This document shows positions 1-5,540 of a stretch of DNA of 5,540 bases, one piece after another. The stretch comes from Bacteroidota bacterium. Its GTDB lineage: Bacteria; Bacteroidota; Bacteroidia; Bacteroidales; Prolixibacteraceae. Under the pieces are notes generated by a model. The model was not told where the DNA came from and did not search any database. It saw only the letters and a program-made list of their open reading frames with translations. The DNA lies in NCBI GenBank assembly GCA_030695265.1, contig JAUYTA010000064.1, positions 1-5,540 of the forward strand, written 5' to 3'. The first letter of the stretch is position 1; each line of letters opens with the position of its first letter. The position numbers and the translations under genes were made by a program.

Positions 1-959
1 TTGCTGATATTGGCCGGATCAATGGCATACATCAGATTTGTGTTGTGCAGAAAGACCAAATCCGGTTTTTTTATCTCATCCTCATTGCCGTTCGAGAATA
101 AAAGGTTGATGATCCGTGCATTTTTCAGATATCGAAGGTAATTCATGATGGTTGCCCGCGACGTTTGTACATCGGCGCTAAGCTTACTCACATTGGGTGA
201 AAAAGGTGTCTGGCTGGCGATGATCTGTAATAACTTCCGCAGTTTCGGTAGGTATTGCAAATCAATCTGATTGAGGTAGGTCACATCAATTTCCAATGCC
301 AGGTTAATGTGTTTTAAAAGCGTTTCATTGTAAAAGCCTCTGTTTTCGAAGAAATATGGATAAAAACCATCTTTCAGATAATCATTTAAAAAAGCCAGTG
401 GTTTTATCTCTTTGGTAATTTCCTGCGCAATTTTTACATGATCGGTCAGAATCTCCTGCAAAGTATATCTCCTGAAATTCAGGTTCGACTGGTGGTTCAG
501 GTATTCGCGAAAAGAGAGACCTTCGAGATGATAAATTTTGGCAATGTCCTGCAATTCGCTGTTTCCCTCAATAACCCGCAAAACCGGAGAGGCTGAAAAA
601 ATGATTTGAAGTTGAGGAAAATTGTCGTAACAGCTTTTTAATTCTGAAGCCCAATCAGGGTATTTATGTATTTGGTCGAGAATCAGTGTTTTGCCGCCTG
701 TTTTGTAGAATTCGTCAGCAAAAGAAATGATTTTCCTTTTGGTAAAGTAAAAATTATTGAGGTTGACATACAGGCAGGTTTTGTCGTTCAGAAATTTTTC
801 TTTCACAACATCAATCAGGAAGGCTGTTTTTCCCACACCCCGAAATCCTTTGATCCCGATAATCCTTTGGTTCCAGTCTATTTCATTCAGAAGTTCTCTT
901 CTGATTGTTAAACGGGATTGTTCCTGTAGAATGTTGTGAATGGTTACCAGATTTTGCAT
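1..959 (-). CDS. AAA_14/DUF4143-type P-loop ATPase, 3' end cut off by window edge
   Basis: The frame is open from the ATG at 959 to the left edge: 319 codons, with no stop reached. A P-loop ATPase domain comes first. Walker A is GFRGVGKT at residues 38-45 (Lys44, Thr45), and the Walker B-like segment TLILDQIHKYPDW is at 91-103. LSFREYL at 148-154 is a hallmark of the AAA_14/DUF4143 family. The C-terminal part (about 200-319) has the winged-helix/DUF4143 look and ends in the window near FLHNTNLMYAI, a segment typical of the family. Relatives are usually about 380-400 aa, so some 60-80 residues probably lie outside. Several consensus residues differ: the Walker B Glu is Gln96, the usual TGSS after strand 4 reads SASP (122-125), and the usual DLSRR motif reads ELQDI (135-139). 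The function of this family is poorly known; these proteins are often annotated simply as ATP-binding proteins. The gene is divergent from the U32 gene and has its own -7 box 18 nt upstream. No Shine-Dalgarno sequence is visible. Confidence 0.88.
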   Translation of the reverse strand, partial: MQNLVTIHNILQEQSRLTIRRELLNEIDWNQRIIGIKGFRGVGKTAFLIDVVKEKFLNDKTCLYVNLNNFYFTKRKIISFADEFYKTGGKTLILDQIHKYPDWASELKSCYDNFPQLQIIFSASPVLRVIEGNSELQDIAKIYHLEGLSFREYLNHQSNLNFRRYTLQEILTDHVKIAQEITKEIKPLAFLNDYLKDGFYPYFFENRGFYNETLLKHINLALEIDVTYLNQIDLQYLPKLRKLLQIIASQTPFSPNVSKLSADVQTSRATIMNYLRYLKNARIINLLFSNGNEDEIKKPDLVFLHNTNLMYAIDPANIS

Positions 960-977
960 TTTCAGAACTTAGTACTA

Positions 978-985
978 CAAAAGTA
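978..985 (-). promoter_or_regulatory. Bacteroidota-type -7 box for the ATPase gene
   Basis: On the minus strand this reads TACTTTTG, an exact match to the Bacteroidota primary sigma factor -7 consensus TAnnTTTG. It ends 18 nt before the ATG at 959, so the leader would be only about a dozen nucleotides. No good -33 TTG lies at the usual 17-23 bp; the nearest is TTG at 1003-1001, with a 15-bp spacer. The promoter is inferred from the motif and its position only. Confidence 0.55.
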
Positions 986-1109
986 ATGTTTCAAAATTAT
1001 CAATTGCTATCCAGAGATGTCAAAATAGGTTGAAATGTGTAATTTAGAATTGTTAAAAATAAGGAATCATTGTAATGTGTTTAGAGCTATAAAGAAAAGG
1101 TAAATTTGA

Positions 1110-1117
1110 TACTTTTG
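1110..1117 (+). promoter_or_regulatory. Bacteroidota-type -7 box for the U32 gene
   Basis: TACTTTTG is an exact TAnnTTTG match. It ends 18 nt before the ATG at 1136, the same octamer and the same distance as for the divergent ATPase gene. A -33 TTG at standard spacing is not obvious. The predicted leader is about a dozen nucleotides, and no Shine-Dalgarno sequence is present, which is usual for this phylum. Confidence 0.6.
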
Positions 1118-1135
1118 TGGAGTTAAAAATGTTTC

Positions 1136-3124
1136 ATGACAAATAAAAGGCCCGAATTATTAGCTCCCGTTGGAAATGCCGAATCGTTTTATGCAGCCCT
1201 GAACGGTGGGGCTGATGCTGTTTTTATGGGGCTTCAGGAGTTTAACGCACGCGGAAGGGCCAGTAACTTTTCACGGCCAATGCTTCAACTTGCGGTTAAT
1301 AAGGCGCATGAAAAAAATGTCAAAGTTTATATCACTCTTAATACGCTGATAAAGAACAAGGAGCTTGATCAACTGATCGATGTTTTGTCATTTCTGAATT
1401 CGTTGAGAGTTGATGCGATTATCATTCAGGATTGGGGCGTTTATTTTATTGCGAGAAAGTTTTTCCCAAAACTGGTTCTTCACGCAAGCACCCAAATGGG
1501 CAACCACAATTCTGTGGGCGTAAATTTTGCGGCATCAAAAGGAATCGTACGAACCGTTTTAGCACGCGAATTAACCATGCCCGAACTTGAAAAGATTGCA
1601 AAGGAAAGCAAAGCCGAACTCGAATTGTTTGTGCATGGCGCTTTGTGTTATTCTTTCTCCGGAATGTGTCTTTTCAGTAGTTATGCCGGTGGGCAGGGCG
1701 CGAACCGCGGATTGTGCAAGCAAAGTTGCCGCCGTTTGTATCAGGACGGTGAGGAGCAGCACGCGCTTTTTAGCCTGAAGGACAATCAGCAGCTCAGTAA
1801 CCTGCAAAAAATTGTAGATCTCGGAATTCACTCATTGAAAATTGAAGGCCGGATGAAATCAGCTGATTATGTGTTTCAGGTTTGTAAAGCCTATCGGATA
1901 GCGTTGAACAATCCTGAAAAATATACGGAAGCTGCCGAAATGCTTGAATCTGATACCGGTCGCGAGAAAACCACCTACTTTTTGGGTGGCGACATCGGCG
2001 ATGGAATAACAGATGATCCTTCAACCGGAAAACTGATCGGGAAAATTGCGGAAGTGACTAAAAACATCATTTCTTTCCAGAGCAGTTTGCCGCTTGGCGA
2101 TGGCTACCGTTTGCGCATCAGGAATAAAAATGAGGATGATCAGTTGTACGTGAAAGTGGAGAATTTTAAACTGAATGGAAATCTTTACCAAATTCCAACT
2201 GATTTGGCCGAAAAAGTCAAAAAAGGTGACGATGTATTGCTGGTAAGGTTGAAAACCCAAAGTTTTTCGTCTAGGTTAGGAAATGTGAATACTTTGCCTG
2301 AATTGAAAAAGCAATTGGTAAACAAGAATGAGATTAGAAACAGCATCAACTTTTCTGGAAAACCACAAAAACCAATGCTGCTGGTTCGTGTCGGTAGCCT
2401 GGAATGGATTGCAAAACTGCGCTTCGAAGATTACGATGCAGTAATTCTTTCCTATAAAAAATCCGACTGGGAAAATTTCGATCCGAACGCCATCCTTTTT
2501 CAGTCAAACCGCCAAAAAATACGCATCGAATTACCAAAATTCATTTCTGAAAATAACCTTGAATTTTACCGGAATTTGGCTGAAAGATTAGCAGCTTCTG
2601 GATTTAACCAGTTTTTTATCAGTCATTTATCGCAGAAAATGCTGCTTCCGAAAGGCTCTAAAGTGCGTTGCAACGAGAATGTATATGTATTGAATGATGC
2701 GGCTGCAAAGGTTTTGGGCGACGAACAAATCAGTGATTATATATATCCGCAGGAAAATGATCTGGAAAATTTGTTGTCGATGAAAAACCGGCAGGGGATT
2801 GTTCCGTTGTATTTTTATCCTGAATTGTTTTATTCGCGAATGCCGGTCAAGTCGCATCAGGAATCGAAAATGTTTGCCGACGAGAACAACAAAAAATTCA
2901 GGATAGAAGTAAAAGATGGAATTACAATTGTTTATCCCACTATTCCGGTTGCTTTGTTTCATTACCGCAATCAGTTGGAGAAAAGCGGTTTCAACAGGTT
3001 TTTAATCGATTATTCAGGAGAAATAATTACTGCAAATGTTGTAAAGCGAATTCTGAAGAAATATCTTAATTACGAGTCTGTTCAGCCGTCAACAAGTTTT
3101 AACTTCAAGCTGGGAATGAGGTAG
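1136..3124 (+). CDS. U32 peptidase-family protein, probable RlhA/TrhP-like RNA hydroxylation factor
   Basis: The protein has 662 residues. The N-terminal half is a U32 domain: it begins PELLAPVGNAESFYAAL, has GADAVFMG at 25-32, and carries the U32 signature at 163-181 (E-L-F-V-H-G-A-L-C...G-M-C-L-F-S). SLKIEGRMKSADYV at 233-246 is also characteristic. Cysteines 171, 178, 194 and 198 are arranged like the conserved cysteines that bind or are proposed to bind an Fe-S cluster in U32 relatives such as UbiU/UbiV. Residues from about 296 (TGKLIGKIAEV) onward look like the beta-rich middle domain of long U32 proteins, followed by a C-terminal alpha/beta region. The length is close to E. coli RlhA (about 650 aa, 23S rRNA C2501 hydroxylation) and longer than TrhP (about 450 aa, tRNA U34 hydroxylation). 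The exact substrate cannot be read from the sequence, and proteolytic activity is doubtful for this group. The start is fixed: an in-frame TAA lies at 1124-1126 and the next Met is residue 31. The gene appears to be monocistronic and converges on rho. Confidence 0.92.
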   Translation: MTNKRPELLAPVGNAESFYAALNGGADAVFMGLQEFNARGRASNFSRPMLQLAVNKAHEKNVKVYITLNTLIKNKELDQLIDVLSFLNSLRVDAIIIQDWGVYFIARKFFPKLVLHASTQMGNHNSVGVNFAASKGIVRTVLARELTMPELEKIAKESKAELELFVHGALCYSFSGMCLFSSYAGGQGANRGLCKQSCRRLYQDGEEQHALFSLKDNQQLSNLQKIVDLGIHSLKIEGRMKSADYVFQVCKAYRIALNNPEKYTEAAEMLESDTGREKTTYFLGGDIGDGITDDPSTGKLIGKIAEVTKNIISFQSSLPLGDGYRLRIRNKNEDDQLYVKVENFKLNGNLYQIPTDLAEKVKKGDDVLLVRLKTQSFSSRLGNVNTLPELKKQLVNKNEIRNSINFSGKPQKPMLLVRVGSLEWIAKLRFEDYDAVILSYKKSDWENFDPNAILFQSNRQKIRIELPKFISENNLEFYRNLAERLAASGFNQFFISHLSQKMLLPKGSKVRCNENVYVLNDAAAKVLGDEQISDYIYPQENDLENLLSMKNRQGIVPLYFYPELFYSRMPVKSHQESKMFADENNKKFRIEVKDGITIVYPTIPVALFHYRNQLEKSGFNRFLIDYSGEIITANVVKRILKKYLNYESVQPSTSFNFKLGMR

Positions 3125-3183
3125 TCTCAGTATTCAGTCTCAGTCTCAGTATTCAGTCTCAGTATTCAGTGGTCAATCTCAGT
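3125..3183 (+). repeat. Left arm of CAGT short-period repeat array (plus orientation)
   Basis: The array starts on the base after the U32 stop codon. It is built from two units, A = TCTCAG and B = TATTCAG, in the order A B A A B A B, then a degenerate TGGTCAA, then A. CAGT begins at 3128, 3135, 3141, 3147, 3154, 3160, 3167 and 3180, with a mutated CAAT at 3174, so the period alternates between 6 and 7 nt. It is non-coding. Its function is unknown; it could be slippage-generated or a lineage-specific intergenic element. Confidence 0.93.
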
Positions 3184-3222
3184 TTGCATCATTTCTTTTT
3201 TGAACACTGAACACTGCGACTG
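3154..3222. terminator. Possible bidirectional hairpin between convergent genes
   Basis: Positions 3154-3175 and 3201-3222 are inverted copies that pair at 19 of 22 positions, with a 25-nt loop (3176-3200) that ends T-rich. The stem lies between the stop codons of two convergent genes, where a shared terminator would be expected. There is no U-tract directly after either arm, so it does not fit a classical intrinsic terminator; it could instead block RNA 3' ends from decay, or be a by-product of the repeat array. Confidence 0.4.
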
Positions 3223-3229
3223 TAAACTA
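3206..3229 (-). repeat. Right arm of CAGT array (minus orientation)
   Basis: On the plus strand ACTG occurs at 3206, 3213 and 3219, followed by a degenerate ACTA at 3226. On the minus strand these are CAGT units with the same 6/7-nt rhythm as the left arm. The arm ends one base before the stop codon of rho, so the inverted arrays fill nearly the whole 106-nt space between the two convergent genes. Confidence 0.85.
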
Positions 3230-3230
3230 T

Positions 3231-5117
3231 TTATCCGTCATTCATCGAAATCAGGAATTCTTCAATCGAATCGGTTCTCATGATTCTTGTTTTAAGGAAT
3301 TCCATTGCTTCATTCGAGTTCATATCGCCAAGGAAATTACGCAGGATATAAATTTTATCGAGAACACTTTTCGTCAGTAATAAATCCTCACGGCGGGTGC
3401 TCGATGCATTGATATCGACAGCAGGGAAAATACGTTTGTTCGACAATTTCCGGTCGAGCTGCAATTCCATGTTACCGGTACCTTTAAATTCTTCAAAGAT
3501 CACTTCGTCCATTTTCGAACCTGTATCTGTCAAAGCAGTTGACAGAATTGTAAGCGAACCACCTTCTTCGATGTTACGGGCTGCTCCGAAGAAACGTTTT
3601 GGTTTGTGCAACGCATTTGCATCAACACCACCCGAAAGCACTTTTCCTGAAGCCGGCGAAACTGTATTGTATGCACGCGCCAAACGGGTAATTGAATCGA
3701 GCAGAATCACCACATCATGCCCGCATTCTACAAGGCGCTTGGCTTTTTCGAGAACCATGTTGGCCACCCGTACATGGCGTTCAGCTGGTTCGTCAAAAGT
3801 TGACGAAATAACTTCTGCGTTTACGTGGCGGGCCATATCGGTAACCTCTTCAGGTCGCTCATCAATCAGCAGAACCATCATGTAAACTTCAGGATGATTG
3901 GCTGCAATTGCATTGGCTATTTCTTTAAGCAACATTGTTTTACCGGTTTTTGGCTGCGCTACAATTAATCCGCGCTGTCCTTTGCCGATAGGGGTGAACA
4001 GGTCGATAATCCTGGTGGAAATGTTATCGTGTCCGTTACCTGTTATGTTGAATTTTTCGTTTGGAAACAAAGGAGTCAAATGCTCGAAAGGCACACGATC
4101 GCGGATATAATCCGGTGTTCTTCCGTTGATTTCGATTACTTTAATTAATGGGAAATATTTTTCGCCCTCTTTTGGCGGACGGATTGTTCCGGTAACTGTA
4201 TCGCCGGTCTTTAGGCCGAAAAGTTTAATTTGCGATTGGGAAACATAAATGTCATCGGGCGAGTTCAGGTAATTAAAATCTGATGAACGCAGGAATCCGT
4301 AGCCATCGACCATAATTTCCAAGACACCGGTATTGCTGATAATTCCATCAAATTCATACGGTTTTTCCTGATTCGGTTGATGCTTTGGCTGTTTCGGACC
4401 TTGATTTTCGCGGTTCTCCCATTTCGGGTTATTCTCAAAATTCTTTTTCTTATTCTGTGGCTCAACCTTTTTATCTTCCTGGGTATCTTGATCTACTTCA
4501 TCCGTGTTCACAAAATCCGACCTGTTTTCCTGTTTCTGAACAACGATAACTTTTTGTTCTTCAACTGGTTCAGAAACTGAAATTTCAGGTTCATTCTCAA
4601 TGGTATCGTCCGGTAGCAGAATTTCTTCTCTTACTTTCTGAGGTTGATGCTGATTTTTGTTTTGATTCGGGTTTGGTTTGTGTTTTTGTTGACCTGGATT
4701 TTGGCCCTGATTGGATGATCCGGCTTTAATATGCTCTGTGCGTGGCCTTTTCTTAATCTGAAATTCTCTTTTACCTTCTTTTTTTTGTTCGTTGGCAGAA
4801 GGATTTGCGGGTGTTTCAGTTACCACCTTTTCTTCAGATTTCACTTCAGTGGTTTCAGTACGCTTTTCTTCTTTTCTGAACCCAAATAATTTATTAAGAA
4901 CCGAAGTTTCCTCACGTTTGGGTTGATTCAAATCGCGGGGTGATTTAAATTTTCTTTCTTCAGGTTTTTTTTCTGAAGCTTTAATTGCCTGAATGTCAAG
5001 TATCTTGTAGATAAGATCTTGTTTTTTATAAGATTCAACTTTTTTAATATCAAGCTCTTTTGCAATATCTTTTAAGTCAGGTAGAAGTTTTCTGCTTAAT
5101 TCAATAATATCATACAT
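3231..5117 (-). CDS. rho: Transcription termination factor Rho with long disordered insert
   Basis: Rho is a hexameric RNA-dependent ATPase and translocase that ends transcription. I choose the ATG at 5117 ([10 protein letters not shown]..., 628 aa) over one 12 codons upstream, because Bacteroidota Rho proteins start with MY-N/D-I and the extra residues [12 protein letters not shown] have no family counterpart. Domains: Rho_N helical domain about 1-46; low-complexity linker about 49-252; cold-shock RNA-binding domain about 254-325 with GYGFLRS (272-278) and PDDIYVS; ATPase domain to the C-terminus. Walker A is QPKTGKT (388-394, Lys393), the catalytic-Glu segment is DERPEE (Asp419, Glu420), Walker B is VVILLDS (Asp474), the Q-loop is [14 protein letters not shown], and Arg575 in STRRED matches the E. 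coli arginine finger Arg366. All catalytic motifs look intact. E. coli Rho is 419 aa; the extra length is almost all in the linker, which is rich in K, E, N, Q and P. The gene stands alone, converges on the U32 gene, and is preceded by a leader of roughly 95 nt. Confidence 0.98.
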   Translation of the reverse strand: MYDIIELSRKLLPDLKDIAKELDIKKVESYKKQDLIYKILDIQAIKASEKKPEERKFKSPRDLNQPKREETSVLNKLFGFRKEEKRTETTEVKSEEKVVTETPANPSANEQKKEGKREFQIKKRPRTEHIKAGSSNQGQNPGQQKHKPNPNQNKNQHQPQKVREEILLPDDTIENEPEISVSEPVEEQKVIVVQKQENRSDFVNTDEVDQDTQEDKKVEPQNKKKNFENNPKWENRENQGPKQPKHQPNQEKPYEFDGIISNTGVLEIMVDGYGFLRSSDFNYLNSPDDIYVSQSQIKLFGLKTGDTVTGTIRPPKEGEKYFPLIKVIEINGRTPDYIRDRVPFEHLTPLFPNEKFNITGNGHDNISTRIIDLFTPIGKGQRGLIVAQPKTGKTMLLKEIANAIAANHPEVYMMVLLIDERPEEVTDMARHVNAEVISSTFDEPAERHVRVANMVLEKAKRLVECGHDVVILLDSITRLARAYNTVSPASGKVLSGGVDANALHKPKRFFGAARNIEEGGSLTILSTALTDTGSKMDEVIFEEFKGTGNMELQLDRKLSNKRIFPAVDINASSTRREDLLLTKSVLDKIYILRNFLGDMNSNEAMEFLKTRIMRTDSIEEFLISMNDG

Positions 5118-5217
5118 AATTTTTGATTGATTTGTTAATATCCAAAAGGTCAAGTAATTGAAAAAAAAGTTTTGGAATTGATAATTTGGATAATCAGTAC
5201 TTGTTCGAAATTTTTTG

Positions 5218-5248
5218 CAAGTATAGTCAAATCCTTATAACTTGACAA
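5218..5248 (-). promoter_or_regulatory. Candidate rho promoter
   Basis: On the minus strand TTG at 5248-5246 is followed, after a 20-bp spacer, by TATACTTG at 5225-5218. That is one mismatch from the Bacteroidota -7 consensus TAnnTTTG, at the expected -33/-7 spacing. It would give a leader of about 95 nt before the ATG at 5117. Rho genes are often autoregulated through their leader; I see no clear attenuator hairpin here. This is the best candidate, not a proven promoter. Confidence 0.38.
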
Positions 5249-5390
5249 GTAAATGTTGATTTATTCAGTTAACGGAGACTAAAAGTGATCAGTTATTTCT
5301 GATTTTGATTCAGTTTCCAATTTCATTCTACAATTAAATTTACCATTCGACCCTCAAAACGAACCATTCGCAGGGAAATTCGTACAGTTC

Positions 5391-5402
5391 ATGAAATTTC
5401 AT
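5391..5402. repeat. Perfect 12-bp palindrome ATGAAATTTCAT
   Basis: ATGAAATTTCAT equals its own reverse complement. It lies in the gene-free region about 285 bp upstream of the rho start and about 135 bp left of a possible gene start at the right edge. A dimeric regulator site is possible. AT-rich palindromes of this size also arise by chance, and its outer ATG is the start of a 20-codon minus-strand ORF. Confidence 0.4.
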
Positions 5403-5540
5403 TTATAAAATTATTCCAATAAATCAATTGTTATTACTTTCGGCACTGAGAAATATCATTTCTTAATCCAAAAAATGGTGACTATTCTCATAGCGTAAAT
5501 AAACTTTTTATTTGCCTTAGATGTTTTAAAACAATAAATG

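Larger units (their letters stand above)
5154..5540. other. AT-rich gene-poor region upstream of rho
   Basis: No ORF of useful size lies on either strand here. Part nearest rho: leader and candidate promoter. Middle: a weak 5-bp hairpin ATCAG/CTGAT (5288-5303), too short to call a terminator; an ACCATTCG direct repeat (5342-5349 and 5363-5370, 21 nt apart); and a perfect 12-bp palindrome at 5391-5402. A 20-residue ORF runs on the minus strand from 5402 to 5340, and it contains both repeat copies. Right edge: TTTATTTG at 5507-5514 is one mismatch from a -7 box, and an ATG occupies the last three bases (5538-5540), so a plus-strand gene may begin there; this cannot be tested within the window. 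Confidence 0.6.

Noticed and set aside
666..939. Two plus-strand ORFs of 81 and 60 codons
   Set aside because: They lie antisense inside the ATPase gene, whose protein matches a known family across the whole span; their own translations resemble nothing recognisable.
1034..1080. AATGTGT repeated at 1034-1040 and 1074-1080
   Set aside because: A 7-bp AT-rich match in a 176-bp intergenic region is weak evidence for a regulatory site.
3125..3229. CRISPR array or simple microsatellite
   Set aside because: The units are 6-7 nt with no spacers of CRISPR size, there are no cas genes, and the variable fillers and inverted right arm do not fit a simple tandem microsatellite.
3397..4110. Plus-strand ORFs of 162 and 70 codons
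   Set aside because: They are antisense shadows of the conserved ATPase domain of Rho.
5118..5153. Upstream in-frame ATG of rho at 5153 (12 extra residues)
   Set aside because: The extra residues are unlike the N-termini of Bacteroidota Rho, while the Met at 5117 begins the family-typical MY-D-I sequence.
5242..5247. TTGACA as a plus-strand sigma70-type -35 box
   Set aside because: Bacteroidota use different promoter signals, and I see no partner -10 leading to a gene on the plus strand.
5288..5303. Intrinsic terminator (ATCAG/CTGAT hairpin followed by Ts)
   Set aside because: The stem has only 5 bp, few GC pairs and a short T run, so it is within chance expectation for AT-rich DNA.

Overview
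The window looks like a piece of a Bacteroidota chromosome, probably from the order that holds Bacteroidales and Marinilabiliales-type organisms. The evidence is a Rho factor with a long disordered insert between its N-terminal and RNA-binding domains, promoter -7 boxes of the TAnnTTTG type, A-rich starts without Shine-Dalgarno sequences, AT-rich DNA, and an AAA_14/DUF4143-type ATPase of a kind common in this phylum. The lineage below phylum level is a guess.

Layout from left to right. Positions 1-959 hold the minus-strand 5' part of an ATPase gene that runs off the left edge. Positions 960-1135 are a divergent promoter region in which both genes have the same exact -7 octamer, each 18 nt from its start codon. 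Positions 1136-3124 encode a large U32 'peptidase' family protein, most likely an RlhA/TrhP-like RNA hydroxylation factor. Positions 3125-3230, between two convergent genes, are almost entirely a short-period CAGT-based repeat array whose left and right parts are inverted and can fold into a long stem. Positions 3231-5117 (minus) encode transcription termination factor Rho, 628 aa from the chosen start. Positions 5118-5540 are an AT-rich stretch with the likely rho promoter and leader and no convincing gene.

The three genes do not form an operon: the first pair is divergent and the second pair convergent. Rho and the U32 protein are housekeeping functions (transcription termination and, by inference, RNA modification). 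The ATPase belongs to a family of unclear function. I see no sign of a CRISPR array, transposase, phage module, tRNA or rRNA.

I did not find a clearly new multi-gene system. The points most worth a second look are the blocky, N/Q-rich disordered region of Rho, the inverted CAGT array between the convergent genes, and the loss of several consensus ATPase residues (Walker B Glu to Gln, altered sensor and arginine motif) in the left-edge ATPase.
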